Positions 1 through 8,076 of a stretch of 64,000 bases of DNA are shown one piece after another (position 1 is the first letter of the stretch; each line of letters opens with the position of its first letter). The translations under genes were made by a program, and so were the position numbers. Source of the DNA: Zoogloeaceae bacterium (GTDB taxonomy: Bacteria; Pseudomonadota; Gammaproteobacteria; Burkholderiales; Rhodocyclaceae). The notes beneath the pieces were generated by a model. The model had not been told where the DNA came from. It saw nothing but the letters and a program-made list of their open reading frames with translations, and ran no database searches. The DNA is taken from contig JACKLZ010000002.1 of NCBI GenBank assembly GCA_024235675.1, positions 367,501-431,500 of the forward strand. The letters are read 5' to 3'.

Positions 1-1005
1 GGTCATGAGCTGAATGTAGTCGATGACAATCAAGCCCAACTTGCCGCACTGCCGATAGAGGCGGCGTGCCCTTGCGCGAAGATCCGTCGGATTCAGTCCG
101 GGGCTTTCATCAATGTAGATGGGGGCTTCATGCAGCTTGCCCAAGGCAAACGTCAGCCGCTGCCATTCTTCGTCGTTCAGCTTCCCGGTCTTGAGGCGGT
201 GCTGGTCCAATCTGCCAACCGAAGAAATGAAACGCATGGCGAGCTGAGTGCCTGGCATCTCCATCGAAAACACTGCGACTGGCAGGCCGCATTCAACGGC
301 CACGTGTTCGGCAACATTGAGCGCAAAGGTGGTCTTACCCATACCCGGACGCCCGGCGATCACCATCATGTCCGTCGGCTGCAACCCCGACGTCATCTCG
401 TCGAGATCGGTAAAGCCGCTAGGAACACCGGTGATATCGGTCGGTGTATCCCGGTCGTAAAGCTCCTGAATGCGATCAACGAGCTGCCCGAGAATGGGCT
501 GGATAGGGACAAAGCCACTCGTGTGACGCGATCCAGCCTCGGCAATTTCGAACACTTTGGCCTCGGCTTCATCAAGCAGCGTTTTTGCATCTTTACCCGA
601 AGGCGTGAGCGCCGAAGAAGCAATCTCGTCACCTACCGACACGAGCCTGCGCAGAATCGCACGCTCACGGACGATCTCGCCATAACGACGAATATTCGCC
701 GCGGACGGTGTACTGTTCGCGATCTCGCCCAAATAAGCCAAGCCGCCAGCCTGCTCCGACTCACCGTTCTTTTCGAGGGACTCAAAGACCGTAACAACGT
801 CCGCCGGTTTGTTCAGCTCGATCAGGCGGGAGATATGGCTGAAGATGCGTCGATGATCATCCCGATAGAAATCGGTACTCGTGACCAGATCGGCGATCCG
901 ATCCCAGGCTGTGTTGTCGAGCAGCAATCCGCCAAGCAGCGATTGCTCGGCCTCGAGCGAGTGCGGCGGCAGCTTGAGCGCGGCCATTTGCGGGTCTGAT
1001 TGCAT
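1..1005 (-). CDS. dnaB: Replicative DNA helicase DnaB (3' end cut by window edge)
   Basis: Hexameric 5'-3' helicase that unwinds DNA at the replication fork and recruits primase. Reading leftward from the ATG at 1003-1005, the frame stays open for 335 codons and leaves the window, so about the last quarter of a normal protein of about 460 residues is missing. The N-terminal domain begins about residue 15 (PHSLEAEQSLLGGLLLD). The RecA-like domain shows Walker A GRPGMGKTT at residues 218-226, the family SMEMP signature near 247-251 and the Walker B strand LIVIDYIQL near 325-333. It follows the rpsF-priB-rpsR-rplI operon in the same direction, separated by a terminator, so it probably has its own promoter in the 180-bp gap. 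Confidence 0.97.
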   Translation of the reverse strand, partial: MQSDPQMAALKLPPHSLEAEQSLLGGLLLDNTAWDRIADLVTSTDFYRDDHRRIFSHISRLIELNKPADVVTVFESLEKNGESEQAGGLAYLGEIANSTPSAANIRRYGEIVRERAILRRLVSVGDEIASSALTPSGKDAKTLLDEAEAKVFEIAEAGSRHTSGFVPIQPILGQLVDRIQELYDRDTPTDITGVPSGFTDLDEMTSGLQPTDMMVIAGRPGMGKTTFALNVAEHVAVECGLPVAVFSMEMPGTQLAMRFISSVGRLDQHRLKTGKLNDEEWQRLTFALGKLHEAPIYIDESPGLNPTDLRARARRLYRQCGKLGLIVIDYIQLMT

Positions 1006-1130
1006 GGTTACTTCCTGGCAGCAGCGTCGGGGCCAATCGACGAAATCCATCGCGCGGCGTCAGGCGCCTCGGCCCCACAAAAAGAGCAACATCATGACAC
1101 GGCGCGGCCAATGCGCCGCAAAGCATTCGA

Positions 1131-1166
1131 CCAAAAACAAAAGGGCTGCACGCGCAGCCCTTTTGT
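1131..1166 (-). terminator. Rho-independent terminator after rplI
   Basis: On the minus strand an 11-bp stem (AAAAGGGCTGC paired with GCAGCCCTTTT) closes a short loop and is followed by GTTTTT. It lies about 20 nt past the rplI stop codon and should end the ribosomal-protein transcript before dnaB. Confidence 0.85.
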
Positions 1167-1185
1167 TCAGTCAACAACGTACAGG

Positions 1186-1638
1186 TCAGCTATGGTCGCC
1201 CAGCACCGAGACCGTGATCGTCGTCACGACATCGGCGTGCAGACCAACTTCCAGCTGGAAGTCGCCCACTTGCTTGAGCGCGCCATCCGGCATGCGAATG
1301 GTGCTGCGCTCGATTTCGTAGCCCTGAGCAGCCAGCGCTTCAGCCACATCGGCGTTAGTGACGGAGCCGAACAGGCGTCCGTCCATGCCGGACTTGCGCG
1401 TGATCTGAACCATCAGGCTCTCAAGCTTTTCAGCCAGCGCCTGGGCGCCTGCCAGCTTTTCGTTCTGCAGCGCCTCAAGCTCGGCGCGACGCGTTTCGAA
1501 CTCAGCCATGTTGGCTTCGGTCGCGCGCTTGGCCTTGCCTTGCGGGATCAGGAAGTTACGGGCGTAGCCATCCTTGACCTTAACCACATCACCCAGAGCG
1601 CCGAGCTTGCCGACTTTTTCCAGAAGAATAATTTGCAT
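1186..1638 (-). CDS. rplI: 50S ribosomal protein L9
   Basis: Primary rRNA-binding protein of the large subunit near the L1 stalk, affecting reading-frame fidelity. The 150-residue length is normal. The N-terminus MQIILLEKVGKLGALGDVV and the following KDGYARNFLIPQGKA are the conserved rRNA-binding domain; a long central helix (about residues 45-75) links it to the C-terminal domain. It is the last gene of the rpsF-priB-rpsR-rplI operon, 15 nt after rpsR, and a terminator follows. Confidence 0.98.
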   Translation of the reverse strand: MQIILLEKVGKLGALGDVVKVKDGYARNFLIPQGKAKRATEANMAEFETRRAELEALQNEKLAGAQALAEKLESLMVQITRKSGMDGRLFGSVTNADVAEALAAQGYEIERSTIRMPDGALKQVGDFQLEVGLHADVVTTITVSVLGDHS

Positions 1639-1653
1639 GTCTGGGCTCCTCGA

Positions 1654-1923
1654 TTACTTGTGCAGGTCGGTGTAGGACAGCAGCGCCAGGAAGCGAGCGC
1701 GCTTGATCGCGGTGGACAGCTGACGCTGGTAACCGGCCTTGGTCCCGGTGATACGAGCCGGCATGATCTTGCCGGTTTCGGTCACGAAGTCCTTGAGCAG
1801 ATCGACGTCTTTGTAATCCACTTCTTCGATTTTCTCTGCAGTGAAACGGCAGAACTTGCGGCGCTTGAACAAACCACCGCCACGACTACCGCGATCACCT
1901 TTTTTCTTCGGCTTAAAGGCCAT
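1654..1923 (-). CDS. rpsR: 30S ribosomal protein S18
   Basis: Small-subunit protein that pairs with S6 on the platform of 16S rRNA. The 89-residue sequence has a basic N-terminal tail (PKKKGDRGSRGGGLFKRRKFC) and the S18 core ending in RARFLALLSYTDLHK. Its start overlaps the end of priB by 11 nt, which suggests translational coupling within the operon. Confidence 0.98.
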   Translation of the reverse strand: MAFKPKKKGDRGSRGGGLFKRRKFCRFTAEKIEEVDYKDVDLLKDFVTETGKIMPARITGTKAGYQRQLSTAIKRARFLALLSYTDLHK

Positions 1924-2227
1924 GTTCGTTTCCTTCTACAAATTTGATATTCGTTAGGTGCAACACCGGCATTTTGCTGCGCTGATTTTTTGCAGCCAGA
2001 AACCCGGTGGCTTCCATTTCCATTCCCGCGACAGCAGAGGACAGTGTTTTGGCGATATCGCCCAATGCCACCCCCTGCAACTCACACAACACACTACGTT
2101 CGATTCCGTTCTCGACCTGGCGGGATTCATGCCCCAGCACAAAGCCGACCATCGGCACGCCAGCTGGCGTGTATCGCATCGGCGCCAACTCCATCAAGCA
2201 TCCGACGATACGCAGCGTGTTGCACAC
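1913..2227 (-). CDS. priB: Primosomal replication protein PriB
   Basis: Single-stranded-DNA-binding OB-fold protein of the PriA restart primosome. The 104-residue product carries the PriB pattern MRYTPAGVPMVGF, the GHESRQVENG segment and a C-terminal LAAKNQRSKMPVLHLTNI. The gene lies in the usual place between rpsF and rpsR. The longest start is GTG at 2225-2227, 6 nt after rpsF; an internal ATG (MELAPMRYT) is possible but would shorten strand 1 of the OB fold, so the GTG is preferred. No strong ribosome-binding site precedes it, so it probably depends on coupling to rpsF. Confidence 0.93.
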   Translation of the reverse strand: MCNTLRIVGCLMELAPMRYTPAGVPMVGFVLGHESRQVENGIERSVLCELQGVALGDIAKTLSSAVAGMEMEATGFLAAKNQRSKMPVLHLTNIKFVEGNEHGL

Positions 2228-2233
2228 GCAGGC

Positions 2234-2626
2234 TTAATCTTCAGTGGTCTCTTCTGCCTTGGCGTCGTCACCATCAGCATCCGAACCAGCGGTCAGCGAG
2301 CGGGACTTCTCGTCCTTCATCATCGGGGACGGCTCGGTCATGGCCTTGCTGGCAACAACGGTCAGGTGACGCAGGACAGCGTCGTTGAACTTGAATGCGT
2401 GCTCAAGCTCGGCCAGCGTTTCCTGGTCGCTTTCGATGTTCATCAGAACATAGTGGGCTTTGTGGATTTTCTGGATCGGGTAAGCCAGTTGGCGACGGCC
2501 CCAATCTTCCAGACGGTGGATCTTGCCACCTTTGGTTTCCACCAGCGCGCGATAGCGCTCGACCATGGCGGGCACCTGCTCGGACTGGTCAGGGTGGACG
2601 ATAAATACGATTTCGTAGTGGCGCAT
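2234..2626 (-). CDS. rpsF: 30S ribosomal protein S6
   Basis: Small-subunit protein that binds S18 and 16S rRNA. The 130-residue product begins MRHYEIVFIVHPDQSEQ, typical of S6, and ends with an acidic tail (DADGDDAKAEETTED). The ATG at 2624-2626 was chosen because GAGGAG lies about 5-8 nt upstream; a GTG two codons earlier overlaps that site. It is the first gene of the operon, behind a good sigma-70 promoter and a leader hairpin. Confidence 0.98.
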   Translation of the reverse strand: MRHYEIVFIVHPDQSEQVPAMVERYRALVETKGGKIHRLEDWGRRQLAYPIQKIHKAHYVLMNIESDQETLAELEHAFKFNDAVLRHLTVVASKAMTEPSPMMKDEKSRSLTAGSDADGDDAKAEETTED

Positions 2627-2656
2627 GCACACTCCTCAAGGTTACGTTAAGGCGTA

Positions 2657-2685
2657 GCCCCCCGGTCATGCGGTCCCGGTGGAGC
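2657..2685 (-). promoter_or_regulatory. Leader hairpin of rpsF operon, possible S6:S18 autoregulatory element
   Basis: In the rpsF 5' leader the minus strand folds as GCUCC-A-CCGG, a 10-nt loop containing CCG, then CCGG-GGGGC: nine pairs with one bulged A. Bacterial rpsF leaders often carry an S6:S18-binding hairpin with a conserved CCG. The stem is seen directly; assignment to that family is inference. Confidence 0.45.
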
Positions 2686-2700
2686 AAAGGAAAGCTCGCT

Positions 2701-2729
2701 AGTCTAGCAAGATTAGTTCGCCGCTTCAA
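2701..2729 (-). promoter_or_regulatory. Sigma-70 promoter of the rpsF operon
   Basis: On the minus strand TTGAAG (2724-2729) and TAGACT (2701-2706) are separated by exactly 17 bp. The predicted transcript starts near 2694 and includes the leader hairpin before rpsF. Confidence 0.7.
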
Positions 2730-2805
2730 TAGGGCGAATCGGCCAGAAACACACTGAAGACGTTGCCGGCCGCCAAACGGTATCCTACGCGCGCGCCTTT
2801 CTTTA

Positions 2806-4227
2806 TTGGTCACGCCCTTGACGACAACCGACACTGCGACGCGTCCCACGCTCGACGCATTTGAACAACGCTGGCTGGCCGAAGCGATGCGATTACGCGA
2901 GAACACAACCGGCCCGGCTGACGACGCCGTGGCGGTCAGGCGGGCGCGCACGGCCGGCGGTGACGTCGAACAACGCATCATCGTGCGCGCCACGACGCTC
3001 GCAGACACCAATGGACTGCTGGCGGCGATGACCAATCTCCGCCAGCACACCGCGCTCATCGGCCTGATTGCACTCGCGCTGGCAATCATCGCCGGCGCAG
3101 GCACAGCGTCCGCCGTACTGGGAGACGGCGCGCGACCGGTCAACGTCATTTGGGCGATCAGCGGCCTCCTCGGCTTCCACGTCATCAGCTTGCTGCTCTG
3201 GCTGATGGGGCGCTGGCTACCGCTCGGGACCTCCGGCAGTTTGGCGGGACAACTGTGGCTACGCGCCCGGGAGCGCTTCGGCGCAAGTCACGCCTTGGCC
3301 TGGATCATCCAGGCACAGGGGTCGATCGCGCGGCAAACCGGCGCAAGCTATTGGTGGCTGGGGCGCATCAGCCACGGACTTTGGCTTGTCACGCTGATCG
3401 CGGCGTTGATGACGCTCGTTTTCCTGCTGGCAACGCGACGTTACGGCTTTGTCTGGGAAACCACGATTCTCCCGGCGAATGCATTCATCCAGCTAACGCA
3501 AGCCCTCGGTGCACTGCCTGCCATGCTCGGTATTGGCATGCCCGACCCCGACATGGTCCTGAATGCGGGCGGCGCCAGCGGCATCGACGCTGACCGCCAA
3601 GTCTGGTCCGCCTGGCTGGTCGCGTCGGTACTCTTCTACGGCGCCCTGCCCAGAGCGGCACTACTGCTCATTTGCCACCTCCGGTGGCGACGCGCGCAAG
3701 GCGCATTCCGGTTGGACCTCAGCCTCCCGGGCTACGCCGTTTTGCGAAATCGGCTGACGCCCGACGTCGAACACTCGGGCATTCGCAGCGCAGCGCCAGC
3801 CAGCCTGCCATCCTTTCATACCGCTCATCGCACAATAGCCGCAGGTGCCCGCCGCTGCTTCATGGCACTCGAACTGGCTGACGACCTCGCTTGGCCGCCA
3901 GACGGATTCCCGACCGCACTCGACGCCGGCCGGATCGACAGCCGCGAAGCCCGCCACCAAGCGCTGGATCGCCTCGCCCAGCACGGCGCCAGTCGGCTGC
4001 TGATTGCCGTCGACGCGCGTCTCTCACCCGATCGCGGCGCACTCGCAGTCATTGCGGAGCTCAGTCGCTACGCAGACGACACCGCCATATGGTTCTACGG
4101 CCAAGCGGCCGACACCGCCCGTATCGACCATTGGCGCGAAGCCCTGCACCAGATCGGCCTGGCCAGCGACCATATCGTCAACACCACAGACATCGCCCGC
4201 GCCTGGCTGGAGGCTGACCATGACTGA
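2806..4227 (+). CDS. DUF2868 domain membrane protein
   Basis: Function unknown. The 473-residue protein has a cytoplasmic N-terminus, hydrophobic segments near residues 85-110, 117-135, 195-212 and 270-290, and a C-terminal soluble part from about residue 310. It fits the DUF2868 family, which is usually encoded beside a DUF3482 GTPase, as here: its stop overlaps the next ATG by 8 nt. The start is uncertain. The longest frame begins at TTG 2806, another TTG lies at 2818, and the first ATG (2887) would remove about 27 residues; no clear ribosome-binding site decides it. It is divergent from the rpsF operon. Confidence 0.75.
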   Translation: MVTPLTTTDTATRPTLDAFEQRWLAEAMRLRENTTGPADDAVAVRRARTAGGDVEQRIIVRATTLADTNGLLAAMTNLRQHTALIGLIALALAIIAGAGTASAVLGDGARPVNVIWAISGLLGFHVISLLLWLMGRWLPLGTSGSLAGQLWLRARERFGASHALAWIIQAQGSIARQTGASYWWLGRISHGLWLVTLIAALMTLVFLLATRRYGFVWETTILPANAFIQLTQALGALPAMLGIGMPDPDMVLNAGGASGIDADRQVWSAWLVASVLFYGALPRAALLLICHLRWRRAQGAFRLDLSLPGYAVLRNRLTPDVEHSGIRSAAPASLPSFHTAHRTIAAGARRCFMALELADDLAWPPDGFPTALDAGRIDSREARHQALDRLAQHGASRLLIAVDARLSPDRGALAVIAELSRYADDTAIWFYGQAADTARIDHWREALHQIGLASDHIVNTTDIARAWLEADHD

Positions 4228-5614
4228 TCCGATCCGCATCGCCGTCGTCGGCCACACCAACACCGGCAAGACGTCGCTGCTGCGAACCCTGCTGCGTGAC
4301 ACCCGCTTTGGCGAAGTATCAGACCGCCCCAGCACCACGCGCCACGTCGAAGGCGCCCGCCTGCTGGCCGACGGCACGCCCATCCTCAGCCTCTTCGACA
4401 CCCCGGGCATGGAAGACGCCATCGCCCTGCTCGACTACATCGACACGCTGGCGCCAGCCAATGCCCGCAGCGACGGCCCGGAACGCATCCGCCGTTTTCT
4501 CGACAGCGCCGAAGCCCGAGCCCGCTACGAGCAAGAAGCCAAAGTGCTGCGCCAGCTGCTCGACAGCGATGCCGCGTTCTATGTCGTCGATGTGCGCGAC
4601 CCCGTGCTACCCAAGCACCGCGACGAGCTCACCCTGCTGGCCGACTGCGCCCGCCCGATTCTCCCGGTGCTCAATTTTGTCCACGCCCCCGAATCGCGTG
4701 AAGCACAATGGCGCGAGGCGATGGCCCGTGTCGGACTCCATGCCCAAGTCCGCTTCGACACCGTCGCCCCCGAACTTGGCGGCGAACGCCGCCTCTACGA
4801 AGCCCTCGCCACCTTGCTCGACAACCGTCGTGGCGAACTCGAACACCTCATCGCCAGCCGCGAACGCGATGCACGCTCACGTCACACCGCCGCCGCACGA
4901 CTGGTCGCAGAGCTGCTGATCGACGTCGCCGCCACGCGCCAACAGATTGACGCCGACGAGCGCGCCATCCAGCAAGCCGTCGACGCCCTTCACCAGGCCG
5001 TGCGCGCGCGCGAACAGCGCTGTGTCGACGCCTTGCTCGCGCTCTATGGTTTTTCAGAAAACGACCTTAGCAGCGCACCACTGCCACTGCTCGACGGACG
5101 CTGGGAAGATGACCTGTTCAACCCGGAAAGCCTCCGGTCGATGGGCATTTCGCTGGGTAAAGGCGCTGCGGCCGGCGCGGCCGCTGGCGTCGGCATCGAC
5201 TTGCTCGCAGGCGGCCTCACGCTGGGCGCCGCGGCGGCGCTCGGCGCAATCATCGGCGGCACCTGGCAAAGCCTGAGCGACTACGGCGACCGACTCCTCG
5301 GCAAACTCACCGGTAGCCGGGAGCTCACGGTGGACGACGCCACCGTCCGCCTGCTCGCCCTTCGCCAGCAACACCTGCTGCGCGCACTCGCCGGTCGCGG
5401 CCATGCCGCCCTCACCCCCGTCGAACTCAGCGCTCAAGAAGTCAGCCGCTGGCGCGACGCATCCCTGCCCGATGCACTTGAGCTGGCCCGCGCCCACCCC
5501 GACTGGTCCGGCCTGATTGGCAGCCCTCGCGACGACATGTCAGATCGCCAGCAAGCCATCGACACCCTGGCGGCTTCAGTCGCCGCCGACAAGACAGACC
5601 CCGACGCTCGATAG
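4220..5614 (+). CDS. GTPase with DUF3482 domain
   Basis: Predicted P-loop GTPase of 464 residues, probably working with the DUF2868 membrane protein encoded just before it. The G1 loop GHTNTGKTSLL is near residues 9-19, the switch II motif DTPGMED near 58-64, and NFVHAPE near 155 occupies the place of a degenerate G4 motif. A Gly/Ala-rich segment near residues 315-350 (AAAGAAAGVGIDLLAGG) looks like a membrane-inserting hairpin, as in era-like or dynamin-like GTPases. The start at ATG 4220 follows GGAGG by 6 nt; longer frames upstream are readings through DUF2868. The cellular role is unknown. Confidence 0.8.
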   Translation: MTDPIRIAVVGHTNTGKTSLLRTLLRDTRFGEVSDRPSTTRHVEGARLLADGTPILSLFDTPGMEDAIALLDYIDTLAPANARSDGPERIRRFLDSAEARARYEQEAKVLRQLLDSDAAFYVVDVRDPVLPKHRDELTLLADCARPILPVLNFVHAPESREAQWREAMARVGLHAQVRFDTVAPELGGERRLYEALATLLDNRRGELEHLIASRERDARSRHTAAARLVAELLIDVAATRQQIDADERAIQQAVDALHQAVRAREQRCVDALLALYGFSENDLSSAPLPLLDGRWEDDLFNPESLRSMGISLGKGAAAGAAAGVGIDLLAGGLTLGAAAALGAIIGGTWQSLSDYGDRLLGKLTGSRELTVDDATVRLLALRQQHLLRALAGRGHAALTPVELSAQEVSRWRDASLPDALELARAHPDWSGLIGSPRDDMSDRQQAIDTLAASVAADKTDPDAR

Positions 5615-5682
5615 CACACCGCGGCCACACGACACAACTGAGACCGCGCAGTGAAAACCAAGCCATAAGCTCTTGGTAACAG

Positions 5683-5716
5683 ACAAAAGAAAAGCCGCTT
5701 AAAATCAGCGGCTTAA
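5683..5716 (-). terminator. Terminator after tRNA-Ser(GGA)
   Basis: On the minus strand AAGCCGCT and AGCGGCTT form an 8-bp stem with a short A/T loop, followed by TTCTTTT. It lies about 12 nt after the tRNA 3' end. Confidence 0.8.
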
Positions 5717-5727
5717 CTTAGATGTAC

Positions 5728-5818
5728 TGGCGGAGAGGGCGGGATTCGAACCCGCGTTGGGATATTATCCCAAACACGCTTTCCAGGCGTGCGACTTAAA
5801 CCACTCATCCACCTCTCC
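5728..5818 (-). tRNA. tRNA-Ser(GGA)
   Basis: The 91-nt minus-strand sequence folds as a class II (long variable arm) tRNA: acceptor GGAGAGG pairs with CCTCTCC, the T arm contains GGGTTCGAATCCC, and the 3' CCA is encoded. The anticodon stem GCACGC/GCGTGT holds the loop CTGGAAA, giving anticodon GGA (reads UCC/UCU). A TAGACT -10 element lies at 5833-5838, 14 nt upstream. Confidence 0.97.
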
Positions 5819-5894
5819 GTGGAAGAGGCGGAAGTCTATCAGAATCCTGGCGCGTTGAAACCCCTGCCGGGCGACAATTTCAGCCGGATTCCGT

Positions 5895-7964
5895 TTATCG
5901 GTCCGGCGTCTCGGTGACGCTGGGGTAGCGTACGAAATCGACCAGTGCCTGAACCTCAACTGAAGGCGGCGGCGTCAGCAAGCTGACGACAATAGTGACG
6001 AGAAAGCCCAGGGGGACACCAAAGACGCCGGCGGAGATGGGGTCGATATCGAACCACGCATGCGCCATGGATCCGTGAAAGAAGGGATGGGTGATCGAAA
6101 CATAGTAGAGCGTCACCGCCAACCCCGCACCCATGCCGCTCACGGCGCCCCATTTGTTCGCCCGCTTCCAGAAGATGCCGAGCACCAGCGCAGGGAAAAA
6201 CGACGCTGCGGCAATGGAAAAGGCCAGGCCCACCATGAACAGGATGTTGTCGGGACGCATCGAGGCGACCCAGGCAGCAATGGCTGCGACCAACAAGAGT
6301 TGCGACTTGGAGATGACAAGCCGGCGCTGGGTAGTGGCGCGCGGGTTGATGACCTTGAAGTACAGGTCGTGCGATAGTGCGTTGGAAATCGTCAGCAGCA
6401 AACCGTCTGCCGTGGATAGCGCGGCGGCCAGACCGCCTGCCGCGACGAGCCCGGAGACCACATAGGGCAAGCCGGCAATCTCGGGCGTGGCGAGCACGAT
6501 CACGTCGGTGTTGAGCGTGAGTTCGGCGAGCTGGAGCAAGCCATCACCATTGAGGTCTTCAACGCTGACCAGGCCGATCTTGCCCCAGGAAGCGACCCAG
6601 TCGGGCAGAAAGGCGATGCTGCTGCCAACCAGATTGTTGTAGACCTCCCACTTGGCGAACACCGCGTAGGCCGGCGCGGTGACGTAGAGCAGCGAAATGA
6701 AGAACAGCGACCACATCACTGATCGACGCGCCTCGGAGACGCCGGGGGTGGTGTAGTAGCGCATCAACACATGTGGCAATGCGGCGGTGCCGACCATGAG
6801 CACGAACATGAGCGCGAGGAAATTCCGGCGCGAGGCGTTGACCTCTTCGGGCGTGTCGCCGGGAAAAGCCTCGGCGTGGCGCGGTGGTGCGCGAGATTTC
6901 TCCAGGGCGGCGGCGCGCTCGGCATCCCACCGAACACGCGCTTCGGCCTCGGTTCTGGGCAGGTCGCGCATGTCGCGTTCGGCCATGGCCACTTCGCGCG
7001 CTGAGGCGTCTTCGTTGCGCAATTGCTTCACGCGCTCACCCAAAGCCAGCCGTTCGGCTTCCATTGAGCTGGGCAGATCGGCAATCTTCTGCTCGAAGGC
7101 TTGTGCCCGGAAGCGATACTGGTTACGCACATCGATCTCGACCGGATCGGTCAGCAGCTTTTGTTCTTTTTCGCTGATTTTCTGCAGCACGGTGCCGTAG
7201 GCTATCTGCGGCACGGGCACCCCGGTCACCTTCCAGGAGAGCAGCACCACCGGGGCCAGGTAAGCGATGATGAGAATCACGTACTGGGCCACCTGCGTCC
7301 AGGTCACGGCGCGCATTCCCCCCAGGAAGGAACACACCAGAATGCCCGCCAGCCCCACAAACAGGCCGATCTCGAACTCGACGCTGAGAAACCGGCTGGC
7401 GATCAGGCCGACGCCGTAGATCTGCGCGACCACATACACAAAGCTGGCGAGGATGGTGGCCGCCAGACCCACAAGGCGCGCGGTGTTGCCCTCATAGCGG
7501 GCACCGAGAAAATCGGGAATCGTGTACTGGCCAAACTTGCGCAGATACGGCGCGAGCAGCAGCGCCACCAGCACATAACCGCCCGTCCAGCCGGTGACAA
7601 AGGCGAGGCCCTGAAAACCCGAGAAGTAGAGCGTGCCGGCCAGGCCGATGAACGACGCGGCGCTCATCCAGTCGGCCGCTGTGGCCATGCCGTTGAACAC
7701 CGCCGGTACACGCCGCCCGGCGACGTAGTATTCGGCCACATCGGCGGTGCGGCTCATGACGCCGATCGCGGCGTAGATGGCGATGGTCGCGAACAGGAAC
7801 AGGTGGCCGATGATGCGCTGGGACAGCCCAAGTTGCTCGCCCACCGCCAGCAACAGCACAAACACGGCGAACGAGCCGGTATACCAGCCGTAGTACCGAC
7901 GCAGTTGCTGCGAAAATCCGGAATCCGCCACGCGTGCCGCCTCTCCCCTGTTGCCAAAGCGCAC
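5895..7964 (-). CDS. Sodium/solute symporter (acetate permease-like, VC_2705-type)
   Basis: Predicted Na+-coupled uptake carrier of the SSS family, related to acetate permease ActP; substrate inferred from context. At 689 residues it is about 140 longer than ActP. Membrane segments run from about residue 30 to 250 and 380 to 670, with conserved YYVAGR (80-84), ADWMSAASF (97-105) and LSTADGLLLTISNALSHD. Two odd features stand out: a charged coiled-coil insert (about residues 262-378, rich in Glu, Arg and Ala) between membrane helices, and an EF-hand-like loop DLNGDGLLQLAE at 470-481. It is the last gene of the leftward operon with a symporter-kinase, receiver and exonuclease sensor, 112 nt after the latter. 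Confidence 0.88.
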   Translation of the reverse strand: MRFGNRGEAARVADSGFSQQLRRYYGWYTGSFAVFVLLLAVGEQLGLSQRIIGHLFLFATIAIYAAIGVMSRTADVAEYYVAGRRVPAVFNGMATAADWMSAASFIGLAGTLYFSGFQGLAFVTGWTGGYVLVALLLAPYLRKFGQYTIPDFLGARYEGNTARLVGLAATILASFVYVVAQIYGVGLIASRFLSVEFEIGLFVGLAGILVCSFLGGMRAVTWTQVAQYVILIIAYLAPVVLLSWKVTGVPVPQIAYGTVLQKISEKEQKLLTDPVEIDVRNQYRFRAQAFEQKIADLPSSMEAERLALGERVKQLRNEDASAREVAMAERDMRDLPRTEAEARVRWDAERAAALEKSRAPPRHAEAFPGDTPEEVNASRRNFLALMFVLMVGTAALPHVLMRYYTTPGVSEARRSVMWSLFFISLLYVTAPAYAVFAKWEVYNNLVGSSIAFLPDWVASWGKIGLVSVEDLNGDGLLQLAELTLNTDVIVLATPEIAGLPYVVSGLVAAGGLAAALSTADGLLLTISNALSHDLYFKVINPRATTQRRLVISKSQLLLVAAIAAWVASMRPDNILFMVGLAFSIAAASFFPALVLGIFWKRANKWGAVSGMGAGLAVTLYYVSITHPFFHGSMAHAWFDIDPISAGVFGVPLGFLVTIVVSLLTPPPSVEVQALVDFVRYPSVTETPDR

Positions 7965-8076
7965 CGAGCGCCCGCCTGTTCGCGCAAGTATAGCCTGCGC
8001 GAACAGGCCGAACGCCGGGGGTTGGCACTCGGCTACCGCACGCCCGTGGCTGAACCACCAGGGCGTTTGCGACGCC

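Noticed and set aside
130..999. Plus-strand open frame of 289 codons
   Set aside because: It lies entirely antisense to dnaB, whose minus-strand frame has full helicase motifs; the plus frame has no recognisable domain and typical shadow composition.
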